Positions 42,151-52,357 of a stretch of DNA of 64,000 nt are shown here, in pieces. The notes beneath the pieces are model-generated. The model did not search any database and was not told the DNA's origin. It saw only the letters and a list, made by a program, of their open reading frames with translations. A program made the position numbers and the translations under genes. Numbering within the stretch: position 1 is the first letter of the stretch; every line of letters begins with the position of its first letter. The DNA comes from Geobacter sp. UBA5730. GTDB taxonomy: Bacteria > Desulfobacterota > Desulfuromonadia > Geobacterales > Pseudopelobacteraceae. Where the stretch lies: assembly GCA_002419465.1 (NCBI GenBank), contig DIGE01000014.1, positions 248,001-312,000 on the forward strand, in the 5' to 3' direction.

Positions 42151-45100
42151 CCTCGCCGATTATCCTCAAACATCTCCACCGGCATCGGATGCCGCAATCG
42201 CCACACCATTTTGATTGGCCGGTCGCTCTCGTAACTGACCATGTCCACCGGTCCCAGATAGGTAAACGGCACAGTGACATTGTTCCGTTTCTTTTGGTCA
42301 CGGGCAAAGATCAAGATCGTGTAACCTCGTTCTTGATGGTAAATCAGGTTCTGCCCGTCGGTGTGATGCTGGGCGGTATTCGCCTGCGAATCCCAGTGCA
42401 TGAGTTCCCTGCTGATAGGGTAATCGGCATACATGGTACTCGGTGAGAACTCCTTTTCGGTTTTCTGAAAGGTGACCAGCAACACATAGGTCTTGACGTC
42501 GGCGAAATGGAACAATCCGACGCCGGTCTGCCCGGCTGTCTCCAAATTTGCCCGGCCAAAGACCGCCTGAATTTCCTTCCCGCCGTAATGGGCATGCAGT
42601 TCCAGCGGGCAGACATAGGGGAGTTGCGGAATCTGGCCGTTAACCTCGGTGGTGTCCTGCGACCAGACCAGTATTTCGTCCAGGTCGGCCAGGATTGACG
42701 GATTGCGTGCCAGACGACGGAAGGCATCCTCCAGTGAGGCGATACCGAGATTACTCCCCTTATCACCCCATATCCGATAGTAGACCAACATGGCCGCATC
42801 CCCTGCCATCGTCAGCACTTCATCAATAGCTCCCTGGGCTGTTTTGGCTAGAACTTCACGCAGCAGGGCAATTTCCTGCGGGCCGTTGGAGAAGGCAGCG
42901 CGAACGAGGGTTTTACTCAGCCGCACCAGATCAGGATCATTGGGGATTGGGCCTAACAGCGCCTTGGCTTTCCATTCTGACCATGTTTCCTTGACCAACA
43001 GAACTTCCGGATCGTAATCGTGGTAACGTATGAAATTGCCGAAAGTCAGTTCCTGACCACTTTCGCTGCTGAAGGTCTGCAATCGGTCTGGTACCTGTAC
43101 ATTCAACTTGCCCAGATTCTCCCTGATGTTTTCCAGAACATACTGCCGGGAGAGGCGATCGAGCTGAATGGAGCAACCGGCCGGGAGATGGGGGAAATCC
43201 TGCTCCACTTCCTTGTCGATAGAAAAACGGTGTCGAGGGAGGAGCGCTTTCAGTTTGGTATCAACCCGATAGCGACGGTGGGCCTGGCCGACGAAGTCGA
43301 GCACGGTGAGACAGTCCTTGCCCGGTGCATGGCGCAGGCCGCGCCCGAGCTGCTGCAGAAAGACAGTCAGGCTCTCAGTGGGGCGGAGGAACAACACCAC
43401 ATTGACTTCCGGCACATCCACCCCCTCGCTCAGCTTATCTACAGTAAAGAGGAAGGCAAGCCGGCCATCTTTGAGCTCGGTCAGCAGTTCTTGACAACGA
43501 TCACAGTCAACACCGGAGACAAAAGCTGCGGAGAGTACACCAAGACTGGTGAATGTTTCCGCCATGAATTGCGCATGTTTGATGGTGACACAGAAACCGA
43601 TCCCCTTGAGGCTACTGAAAACAGGTTCATAACGGTGGAGTGCTGTGATGATGGCATCGACGCGCTGCCGCGCCTTCACATGATCAAGCACATAGACGTT
43701 TTCCAGAGCCGCCGTATCATATTTGCCGTTGCGCCAGAACTGATCACCATTGATGGCGATCGGGTCGGCGACACCGAAATAGTGGAAGGGACAAAGCAGT
43801 TTCTCTTCCAACGCTTCCGGGAGACGAATCTCGGCGGCAAAGCGGTTACCAAAATCGGCAGCCACGTTGTCGCCATCCATCCGCTCTGGGGTAGCAGTCA
43901 GACCAAGGAGAATTCTGGGGGCAAAATGGTCGAAGATTGGCCGATAACTGGAAGCAGTGCCATGGTGTGCTTCATCAACCACGATGTAATCGTAGAACCC
44001 GCTTCCAACCTGCTCCCAAAGTCGGCGGTTGGTCAGCATGCCGACGGAACAGAACAGGTGTTCCCGGCGCGTGGCCTGAAACTGTCCCACCAGCAGTTCA
44101 CCAAAGTTCTGATCGTGGAGAACATTGACGAAAGTTGCTCGGGCCTGCTGAAGAATTTCCTGCCGATGGGCAACAAAGAGAAGCGTAGCCTGCTTCTGCT
44201 TCTGCTCGAAAAAGCGTTTGAAGTCGAAGGCGGCGACCACCGTTTTACCGGTACCCGTAGCGGCAATCACCAGGTTGCGCCAACGGTCGTGACTGCTCCG
44301 CTCCCGCTCCAACGCCTCCAGGATACGCTCCTGAAACGGGTGAGGACGAAGGTCGAAGAAGACTGTCAGTCCTTTACAGCGATCTTTGCCATGGGCTATG
44401 GCTGCACGTAAAATTTCTGGGTGCTGAGGATCAAAGGAGGTGAACTCCCGATTGTACCAGTAGGTATCAAACTCTGCAGTGAACTTTTCGATGATATGGC
44501 CCATGTCTTGGGCAGTTACTTTCAGATTCCATTCGAGGCCGCTGGTCATTGCGGCTTGGGACATATTGGATGAGCCGATGTAGGCCGTGGAGAAACCACT
44601 GTCTCGCTTGAAATGGTAGGCCTTGGCATGCAAACGGGTTCGCCCGGTATCATAGGAAACGCGAACTTTAACGTTGGGCAGATGAGCCAGCCATTCGATC
44701 GCCGGGGCATCGGATGCCCCCATGTAGGAGGTGGTGATGAGACGCACCGGCACCTGACGATCGCGCAGATCCTCGAAGCCCGGCATGAGCAGCCGCAGGC
44801 CGGGCCATTTGATGAATGACACCAGGATATCTACCCCATCGGAGGAACGCATCTCTTCCAACAACTCATGGACAAGTTGTGGCCCTTTGTCGGAACCGGT
44901 AAAGAGACTGCTTTCGGACAGTGATGTTTGTGGTCGGGGAATGTTTGACTTACCATACTGTGGCGGAGTGATTTCGAGAAGGAGTGCTTTTTGATTCTGA
45001 ATCAGCCTATGTTTTCCCAGGTGCCCTCTTCCCGGTTCGCTGGCAACCTGGCTGAGAAGATGATTACAAAGAGCAAGACGCTTTTCCGTGTCTGATTCTT

Positions 45101-45269
45101 CTCGCAGCGCCTGTTCCAAGACCTTTGCAACAAAAGCAGCATAGCGGGCCGGTTGTTCTTCCGGGTCGATCTTGCCAAAGACCGTCCGCAGTTCCGGGTG
45201 TCGCGCCAGGGTGCTGCACAGGTACTCGTCGAGGAGAGCTTCGTATATACCGCAAGCCATTTGCTTCAT
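42144..45269 (-). CDS. PLD-like nuclease-DEAD/DEAH helicase-DUF3427 protein, probable defence effector
   Basis: A 1041-residue multidomain protein. A phospholipase D-like nuclease domain (about 125-275) has a single H-x-K (His214, Lys216: RLHAKAYHF) followed by GSSNMS, so two chains would be needed for an active site. Then an SF2 helicase: Walker A AATGTGKT (337-343), VDEAHH (432-436), LTATPERMDG, and motif VI QQLGRGLRH. The C-terminus matches DUF3427 in layout. Such proteins occur in restriction and phage-defence islands. It starts one base after the stop of a methyltransferase stub. Alternative start at 45260. Weak ribosome site. Confidence 0.82.
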   Translation of the reverse strand: MKQMACGIYEALLDEYLCSTLARHPELRTVFGKIDPEEQPARYAAFVAKVLEQALREESDTEKRLALCNHLLSQVASEPGRGHLGKHRLIQNQKALLLEITPPQYGKSNIPRPQTSLSESSLFTGSDKGPQLVHELLEEMRSSDGVDILVSFIKWPGLRLLMPGFEDLRDRQVPVRLITTSYMGASDAPAIEWLAHLPNVKVRVSYDTGRTRLHAKAYHFKRDSGFSTAYIGSSNMSQAAMTSGLEWNLKVTAQDMGHIIEKFTAEFDTYWYNREFTSFDPQHPEILRAAIAHGKDRCKGLTVFFDLRPHPFQERILEALERERSSHDRWRNLVIAATGTGKTVVAAFDFKRFFEQKQKQATLLFVAHRQEILQQARATFVNVLHDQNFGELLVGQFQATRREHLFCSVGMLTNRRLWEQVGSGFYDYIVVDEAHHGTASSYRPIFDHFAPRILLGLTATPERMDGDNVAADFGNRFAAEIRLPEALEEKLLCPFHYFGVADPIAINGDQFWRNGKYDTAALENVYVLDHVKARQRVDAIITALHRYEPVFSSLKGIGFCVTIKHAQFMAETFTSLGVLSAAFVSGVDCDRCQELLTELKDGRLAFLFTVDKLSEGVDVPEVNVVLFLRPTESLTVFLQQLGRGLRHAPGKDCLTVLDFVGQAHRRYRVDTKLKALLPRHRFSIDKEVEQDFPHLPAGCSIQLDRLSRQYVLENIRENLGKLNVQVPDRLQTFSSESGQELTFGNFIRYHDYDPEVLLVKETWSEWKAKALLGPIPNDPDLVRLSKTLVRAAFSNGPQEIALLREVLAKTAQGAIDEVLTMAGDAAMLVYYRIWGDKGSNLGIASLEDAFRRLARNPSILADLDEILVWSQDTTEVNGQIPQLPYVCPLELHAHYGGKEIQAVFGRANLETAGQTGVGLFHFADVKTYVLLVTFQKTEKEFSPSTMYADYPISRELMHWDSQANTAQHHTDGQNLIYHQERGYTILIFARDQKKRNNVTVPFTYLGPVDMVSYESDRPIKMVWRLRHPMPVEMFEDNRRGG

Positions 45270-45270
45270 T

Positions 45271-45411
45271 TTAATAGGCACTCGCTGTTTGCAACGCACT
45301 GATTATAAAAGAAAAATCTACTGCCAAACAACGGAATCCAGCCCGCTCCATCCCCAGCGTGAATCCACCGCAACCACAAAAAAGATCTATGAATGTAGGT
45401 CTGTTATCCAA
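45271..45411 (-). pseudogene. N-terminal stub of a cytosine-5 DNA methyltransferase
   Basis: A 46-residue frame whose first 30 residues are a textbook motif I of C5 DNA methyltransferases (TFIDLFCGCGGFTLGMERAG). After LAVD the similarity ends abruptly and the frame stops one base before the helicase start codon. Motifs IV (PCQ), VI, VIII and the target domain are missing, so it cannot methylate. A TTG start with AAAGGA 7 bases upstream exists. Most likely a deletion joined the gene's first 90 bases to the helicase region; it may now act only as a leader for helicase translation. Confidence 0.75.
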
Positions 45412-45526
45412 ATATTTTTCCTTTTTTTCACCTATTACCAGTCCTACCACAACAAGCTGACACAATACGTCATTTTGAAGTTTTTTGTAACGTTTCAGGC
45501 TGATAAAACCGCTGCCGAAAAGCCAA

Positions 45527-46276
45527 TTATTCCCGATTCATCAGGCTGGCGGCGCTGGCGGCGCCGAAGCCGTTGTCGATATTCACGACGGTGACCCCGC
45601 TGGCGCAGGAGTTCAGCATCCCCAGCAGGGCTGCGATACCGCCGAAGGAGGCACCGTAGCCCACCGAGGTCGGTACCGCAATCACCGGTCGATCCACCAG
45701 CCCCCCCACCACTGAGGGCAAAGCCCCCTCCATACCGGCCACCACGATCAAAACCGTTGCGGAACGGATCAGCTCCACACGCGCCAGCAGTCGATGGATG
45801 CCGGCCACCCCCACGTCAAACAGCTGTTCGACCTGGTTACCCAGAAAACGGGCCGTTACCACCGCCTCGCTGGCCACTGGGATATCTGATGTTCCGGCAG
45901 AGATCACCAGGATGGTGCCGCGTCCCTGCTGCTTCACCGGCACCGTCTCCAGGGTTAAGCAGCGTGCCTCGGCCTGAAAACGGGCAGCAGGAAATACGGT
46001 CAGCAACTCGGTTGCCTTGTCAGCATCCAGCCTGGTAACCAGCACATTGCTGCCCCGGTCAGCCATGGCCTGCATAATGTGACGAATCTGTTCAACCGTC
46101 TTGCCCTGCCCAAAGATAATCTCCGGCTGCCCCTGGCGTAAACCGCGGTGGTGGTCCACCTGGGCGATGCCGATATCCTCGTAGGGCAGATGCCGCAACT
46201 GCTCCAGTCCCCCGGTGCTGCTCAACCTGCCGCTGGCAATCTGTTCCAGTATTGCGCGAATTTGTGACTCCTGCAC
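45527..46276 (-). CDS. larB: LarB, nickel-pincer cofactor biosynthesis carboxylase
   Basis: A 249-residue protein that carboxylates and hydrolyses nicotinic acid adenine dinucleotide in the first step of nickel-pincer nucleotide synthesis. It has the N-terminal LEQLRHLPYEDIGIAQVDHHR and EIIFGQGKTVEQI, then the PurE-like domain with ISAGTSDIPVASEA and VVAGMEGALPSVVGGL. The start is placed at the GTG 4 bases after GGAGG. The ending NIDNGFGAASAASLMNR is family-typical, so the gene is intact although the island begins immediately after it. Confidence 0.93.
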   Translation of the reverse strand: MQESQIRAILEQIASGRLSSTGGLEQLRHLPYEDIGIAQVDHHRGLRQGQPEIIFGQGKTVEQIRHIMQAMADRGSNVLVTRLDADKATELLTVFPAARFQAEARCLTLETVPVKQQGRGTILVISAGTSDIPVASEAVVTARFLGNQVEQLFDVGVAGIHRLLARVELIRSATVLIVVAGMEGALPSVVGGLVDRPVIAVPTSVGYGASFGGIAALLGMLNSCASGVTVVNIDNGFGAASAASLMNRE

Positions 46277-46464
46277 ACTGCCTCCTGTTAGCCCATGCCT
46301 TTGTCGCTTTATACCATGCGCTCGCCGAATTGCCAGACCCCTGTTTATCACACAGGTTTAACCGCACGAAAACAACATGTTACCAGACCAAAGCAGTGGA
46401 CTTCCCCCGCCGATTCTGCTACATCTGGCAGGTATTTTCGAATCACCGAAAGGAAGCTATCCGT

Positions 46465-47748
46465 ATGGGTAAGACCACTGCAGAGAAGATCTTCGCCGCC
46501 CACCTGGTGGACGAACCGTTTAGCGGTACCAAGGTGCTGCGTCTGGATGTCGTGTTATGTCACGAAATCACCACCCCGATCGCCATTGACGACCTGATTG
46601 TGCGGGGCAAGGACCGTGTTTTTGACGCCACCAGGATCAAGGCTGTCATCGACCACGTGACCCCCTCCAAGGACTCCAAGACCGCTACCCAGGCCAAGAT
46701 CCTGCGCGACTGGGCCCGCCGTCAGGGTATCAAGGACTTTTTCGATGTTGGCGCCAACGGCGTTTGTCACGCACTGTTCCCTGAAAAAGGGTTTATCCGC
46801 CCCGGCAATACGGTGATCATGGGTGATTCCCACACCTGTACCCACGGCGCCTTTGGTGCCTTTGCCGCCGGTGTCGGCACCACCGACCTGGAGGTGGGCA
46901 TCCTGAAAGGGGTCTGTGCCTTCCGCGAGCCCAAGTCTATCCGGGTCAACGTGAACGGCCAACTGCCCAAAGGGGTCTATGCAAAAGACGTCATCCTGAC
47001 CCTGATCGGTCAAATCGGCGTAAACGGCGCTACCGACCGGGTGATCGAATTCCGTGGCTCCACCATTGATGCCATGACCATGGAATCCCGCATGACGCTC
47101 TGCAACATGGCCATTGAGGCCGGCGGCACCTCCGGCATCTGCATGCCGGATATGACCACCGTGGACTACCTATGGCCGTTCATACAAGACGAGTTCGCTT
47201 CCAAGGAGGCCGCCCTGGCGGGCTACCAGCAATGGTGTTCCGACCCGGACGCCAGTTACGAGCAGACCATCGAGATCGATGCGTCCGGTCTGGTGCCGGT
47301 GGCCACCTTTAATTTCAAGCCGGACCAGGTCAAGCCGGTGACTGAGTTCAGCGACAGCAGGATTGATCAGGTCTATCTTGGTTCCTGCACCAATGGCCGC
47401 CTGGAAGATCTGCGGATTGCCGCCCAGATTCTGAAAGGTAACAAGTTGGCTGAGAATGTTCGCGGAATTCTTTCGCCAGCCACACCCAAAATCTTCCGCG
47501 AAGCCATGAAGGAAGGGTTGATCGACATCTTTCTGGATGCCGGTTTCTGCGTAACAAACTCGACCTGTGGCGCCTGTCTGGGGATGAGCAACGGCGTGTT
47601 GGCAGACGGCGAGGTCTGCGCCTCCACCACTAACCGTAACTTCAACGGCCGGATGGGCAAGGGCGGCATGGTGCACCTGATGTCACCGGCCACTGCAGCT
47701 GCCACTGCCATTGAGGGCAAGATTGCAGACCCCCGAAACTACCTCTAA
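46465..47748 (+). CDS. leuC: 3-isopropylmalate dehydratase large subunit
   Basis: A 427-residue aconitase-family subunit that isomerises isopropylmalate in leucine synthesis. 4Fe-4S ligands are in GSCTNGR and TNSTCGACLG. Markers MGDSHTCTHGAFGAFAAGVG and MTTVDYLWPF are present. The shorter length and sequence style match the archaeal/deltaproteobacterial HACN-like LeuC group, so a related dehydratase is possible, but leuD follows 25 bases downstream. Start at the ATG after AAGGAA. The 188-base gap to larB holds divergent starts and no clear promoter. Confidence 0.92.
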   Translation: MGKTTAEKIFAAHLVDEPFSGTKVLRLDVVLCHEITTPIAIDDLIVRGKDRVFDATRIKAVIDHVTPSKDSKTATQAKILRDWARRQGIKDFFDVGANGVCHALFPEKGFIRPGNTVIMGDSHTCTHGAFGAFAAGVGTTDLEVGILKGVCAFREPKSIRVNVNGQLPKGVYAKDVILTLIGQIGVNGATDRVIEFRGSTIDAMTMESRMTLCNMAIEAGGTSGICMPDMTTVDYLWPFIQDEFASKEAALAGYQQWCSDPDASYEQTIEIDASGLVPVATFNFKPDQVKPVTEFSDSRIDQVYLGSCTNGRLEDLRIAAQILKGNKLAENVRGILSPATPKIFREAMKEGLIDIFLDAGFCVTNSTCGACLGMSNGVLADGEVCASTTNRNFNGRMGKGGMVHLMSPATAAATAIEGKIADPRNYL

Positions 47749-47773
47749 TTTCGAACGCATAAAGGAGTAAACC

Positions 47774-48301
47774 ATGAAAACCTTTGGCGGGCCGGTCCTG
47801 TTCCTGGACCGAGCCGATATCAATACCGACGAGATCATCCCGGCCAAATACCTGACCGAGATCACCAAGCAGGATCTGAAACCGTATATCCTAGAAGACC
47901 TTAAACTGGAGGGGTTTGACCCGAAAGGACCGAAAACCAGAAACGCCCGGGTGGTGCTTTCCCGCGCCAACTTCGGCTGCGGCTCGTCCCGTGAGCATGC
48001 CCCCTGGGTGTTTGAGGTGAACGACATCACCGCCGTGGTGGCCGAATCATTCGCCCGCATCTTCCGCCAGAACATGTTCAACTGCGGCATGGCTGCCATT
48101 GAGCTGCCCAAGGCTGATCTGGACCTGATCTTTTCACACGCCAACGATGCTGACGCCAGCATGAGCATCGACATTGAGGCCCAGACCCTGACCGTGTCCG
48201 GTGGCGGCAAACAGAAGACCTTCAGTTTCGAATTGTCGCCCTTTGACAAGGCGCTGGTGATGGCCGGCGGTTGGGTGGACTACGCTGACACCAAGTATTG
48301 A
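47774..48301 (+). CDS. leuD: 3-isopropylmalate dehydratase small subunit
   Basis: A 175-residue swivelling-domain subunit partner of LeuC. It has FLDRADINTDEIIPAKYLTE and the substrate-recognition loop SRANFGCGSSREHAPWV with the catalytic region around GCGSSREH. It begins 25 bases after leuC with AAAGGAG. Confidence 0.93.
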   Translation: MKTFGGPVLFLDRADINTDEIIPAKYLTEITKQDLKPYILEDLKLEGFDPKGPKTRNARVVLSRANFGCGSSREHAPWVFEVNDITAVVAESFARIFRQNMFNCGMAAIELPKADLDLIFSHANDADASMSIDIEAQTLTVSGGGKQKTFSFELSPFDKALVMAGGWVDYADTKY

Positions 48302-48356
48302 TTTTTAACGCTTCACCTGCCATACTTCCTGCATAATCGTTCCTAAGGAGGCTGCA

Positions 48357-48542
48357 ATGTTTGGATTCGGCATGCCAGAGTTGATTATTATTCTTGTTAT
48401 TGTGTTGGTAGTATTTGGGGCTGGACGTCTGCCTGAAATTGGGGCCGCTTTCGGCAAGAGCATCAAAAATTTCAAAAATGCCTCGGAAGGCAAGGACGAG
48501 ATTGAGATCAAGCCCAAGAAGGACGAAGACAAGCAGGTCTGA
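48357..48542 (+). CDS. tatA: Twin-arginine translocase subunit TatA
   Basis: A 61-residue protein with one N-terminal transmembrane helix (MPELIIILVIVLVVFGAG), the hinge GRLPEIGAAFGKSIKNFKN amphipathic helix and a short charged tail. It forms the protein-conducting element of the Tat system for folded proteins. tatBC are not adjacent. Good AAGGAGG ribosome site. Confidence 0.94.
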   Translation: MFGFGMPELIIILVIVLVVFGAGRLPEIGAAFGKSIKNFKNASEGKDEIEIKPKKDEDKQV

Positions 48543-48564
48543 CGCCTGTCATTGTGTAGAAGGG

Positions 48565-49473
48565 TTATTTTGACAGCCGGCTGCCTTGCCGGCTGTCTCT
48601 TTTTTTCAGCTCGTCATCTATCAGATTAAGCACTTCCAGTTTTCGCCGCGACCAATCAGGTGCCACCAGTTCGCTGCGGCCGTCACCCATCAACCGATGG
48701 ATCACAATCCGTGGGTCAAGCAGCTCAACCGCGTCACAGACCAGCTGGACATACGTTTCTCGCTCGAACAACTGCAGCTCGCCACGATGATACGCCTGCT
48801 CTAACCGGCTGCCCTTCAGCACATGCAGGTGGTGCAGCTTGACGCCGTCCACCTTCAAACGGTTCAACTCCCGCACCGAGGCCAATATCTGTTCACACGT
48901 CTCTCCTGGCAATCCCAGGATCAAGTGCGCACAGACACGTAATCCCCGGGCCTGGCAACGTTGTACCGCGTCAACAAAACAGGCGTGGTCATGACCACGA
49001 TTGATAGCAGCCAGGGTCTGGTCATGCATGCTTTGCATCCCCAACTCCAGCCACAGGTAGGTTTTGGCGTGCAACTCACTCAGTAGATCCAGCACCGGTT
49101 CCGGCAGACAATCCGGCCGGGTGCCGATGATCAACCCCACCAGATCGGGATCAGACAAGGCCGTAGCATAAAGCTTGCGCAGCGCCTCTACCGAGGCGTA
49201 GGTGTTGCTGTAAGCTTGAAAATATGCCAAAAATTTCTCGGCTCGGAACTTTTTTGCCAGATAATTTTTACTGCGCTGCAGCTGCTCTGCAAGCGGTAGT
49301 TCAATCTGCACGCCGACGGCAGCAGCGCCGCGATCACCGCAAAAACTGCAACCGCCGGTGCCCAGACTGCCATCCCGATTGGGACAGGTCAGCCCCGCAT
49401 CCAGCGATATGCGCTGGACACGGCAGCCGAAGCGCCGGCGTAGTTCTTCGTTGAATGTTGCGTAACGTTTCAT
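48565..49473 (-). CDS. Radical SAM protein, YhcC/TIGR01212 type
   Basis: A 302-residue radical SAM enzyme. The family begins with RRFGCRVQRISLDAGLTCPNRDG and carries the cluster Cys in CPNRDGSLGTGGCSFCGD. Further markers are YFQAYSNTYA, IIGTRPDCLP and HLILGLPGET. Biological role of the family is unknown. Its last codons overlap the tatA terminator hairpin, giving the C-terminus DSRQGSRLSK. Confidence 0.9.
   Translation of the reverse strand: MKRYATFNEELRRRFGCRVQRISLDAGLTCPNRDGSLGTGGCSFCGDRGAAAVGVQIELPLAEQLQRSKNYLAKKFRAEKFLAYFQAYSNTYASVEALRKLYATALSDPDLVGLIIGTRPDCLPEPVLDLLSELHAKTYLWLELGMQSMHDQTLAAINRGHDHACFVDAVQRCQARGLRVCAHLILGLPGETCEQILASVRELNRLKVDGVKLHHLHVLKGSRLEQAYHRGELQLFERETYVQLVCDAVELLDPRIVIHRLMGDGRSELVAPDWSRRKLEVLNLIDDELKKRDSRQGSRLSK
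48572..48607 (+). terminator. Terminator of leuCD-tatA, inside the 3' end of the radical SAM gene
   Basis: GACAGCCGGC, loop TGCCTT, GCCGGCTGTC followed by TCTTTTTTT. The stem is encoded within the last 13 codons of the convergent minus-strand gene. Confidence 0.85.
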
Positions 49474-49483
49474 GTAAGGACCA

Positions 49484-49516
49484 TAAAAAAGGGAGCGGCA
49501 TGGCTGCCGCTCCCTT
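49484..49516 (-). terminator. Terminator of the atpX-atpC operon
   Basis: Minus strand: AAGGGAGCGGCA, loop GCCA, TGCCGCTCCCTT followed by TTTT. It lies between atpC and the radical SAM gene. Confidence 0.92.
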
Positions 49517-49539
49517 ATACCTGATTTCTGGTTTCTGTG

Positions 49540-49956
49540 CTACTTGCGGGCGGCCTTGCCGGCAACCTGCATACGAATCAAGGCCCGCTCAAGGGCTGCT
49601 TCATACACCTTGAACTGCATGTCTTCAGAATTCAATTTTTTCAGGGCAGCTTCGGCCCGGCTCAGTGCAGCCTTGGCACGCTCAAGGTCAATCTCGTCAG
49701 AGCGCTCGGCAGTTTCGACCAACACAATGATCTTATCTTCCTGAACCTCGAAGTAACCCCAGTTAAGGGCCATACTGACAGCTACACCATCCACTTTGTA
49801 GCAGAGCTCACCGATATTAAGCGAGGTCAGGAAAGGTGCGTGTCCGGGCAACACGGTAAATTCGCCCAGCTTGCCGGTAGCAGTCACTTCGTCTACCAGC
49901 TGATCGAGTACCTTGCTGTACGGTGTTACTATTTCAAGCTTCATCTTTTCAGCCAT
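49540..49956 (-). CDS. atpC: ATP synthase F1 subunit epsilon
   Basis: A 138-residue central-stalk subunit: N-terminal beta sandwich (KLEIVTPYSKVLDQLVDEV, GEFTVLPGHAPFLTSL) and a C-terminal helical hairpin rich in Ala/Glu (DLERAKAALSRAEAALKKL) that can inhibit ATP hydrolysis. Last gene of the operon. Confidence 0.95.
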   Translation of the reverse strand: MAEKMKLEIVTPYSKVLDQLVDEVTATGKLGEFTVLPGHAPFLTSLNIGELCYKVDGVAVSMALNWGYFEVQEDKIIVLVETAERSDEIDLERAKAALSRAEAALKKLNSEDMQFKVYEAALERALIRMQVAGKAARK

Positions 49957-50004
49957 TGTATGGAGCTCCGTTAGGGCAGAGTGACTCTGTCCAGCCAGGT
50001 AATG

Positions 50005-51420
<1,416 letters not shown>

Positions 51421-51472
51421 GGAACCATGTCCTCCTGCGGCCGGTGGCCTCATATAGTGATTCGTTTATCTG

Positions 51473-52339
51473 TTATCCCTTAATTGATTCAGATCCGGAA
51501 ATGATCTCCATCAACTCGGTGGTGATGGCAGCCTGCCGCGCCCGGTTGTACTGCAGGGTCAGCTTGCCGATCATTTCATTGGCGTTCTTTGAGGCGCTAT
51601 CCATGGCGGTCATCCGCGCCCCGTGCTCACCGGCCACCGACTCAAGCATCGCCTTGAAGATCTGCACTTCAATATTTTTCGGCAATATCTCAGCCAGCAG
51701 GTCACCCACCGATGGCTCATAGATATACTCAACACCAGCTTCGTCTCCAGATGCCTGATCATCAGGGACGATCGGCAACAGTTGCTGGAAGGTGATGTCC
51801 TGAGACATAACGGTACGGAACGCATTGTACAGCATGACAACCTGGTCATATTCCCCGGCCAGGTAGCCTTCGACAACATCCTGGGCCAGCAATGCTGCTG
51901 CCTGGTAGTTGGGCTTGGAGATAATGTTGGAGAAGTTTTTATAAATCGTGTGACGGTTCTTAAGGAATTCGTAGCCCTTGCGACCGACGGTCAATACACT
52001 GATCTGCTCGAACTCCCCTTGTTGCTCCTTAAGGTAGCGCTCACCAGCCTTGCAAAGGTTGGAGTTAAAACCGCCACACAGACCCCGGTCAGAGGTAACG
52101 ACAATCAGAAGAAGTTTTTTTGCATCCCGCTTTTCAAGCAGCGGATGCAGATCACCTTCCAGATTGCCTGCCAGAGACTGGAGCACTTCACCCATCTTCT
52201 GAGCGTAGGGACGCGCTGCCACGACATTTTCCTGGGCACGACGAAGTTTGGCAGCCGAGACCATCTTCATGGCCTTGGTAATCTGGCGTGTATTTTTTAC
52301 GGATACGATCCGTTTTTTAATGCTTTTAAGGCTCGCCAT
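51473..52339 (-). CDS. atpG: ATP synthase F1 subunit gamma
   Basis: A 288-residue central rotor shaft. It has the N-terminal coiled coil (KSIKKRIVSVKNTRQITKAM), VVTSDRGLCGGFN and the C-terminal MTAMDSASKNANEMIGKL helix with RQAAITTELMEI, all diagnostic of AtpG. Confidence 0.97.
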   Translation of the reverse strand: MASLKSIKKRIVSVKNTRQITKAMKMVSAAKLRRAQENVVAARPYAQKMGEVLQSLAGNLEGDLHPLLEKRDAKKLLLIVVTSDRGLCGGFNSNLCKAGERYLKEQQGEFEQISVLTVGRKGYEFLKNRHTIYKNFSNIISKPNYQAAALLAQDVVEGYLAGEYDQVVMLYNAFRTVMSQDITFQQLLPIVPDDQASGDEAGVEYIYEPSVGDLLAEILPKNIEVQIFKAMLESVAGEHGARMTAMDSASKNANEMIGKLTLQYNRARQAAITTELMEIISGSESIKG

Positions 52340-52357
52340 GTCTTAAACCGTCCTTGT

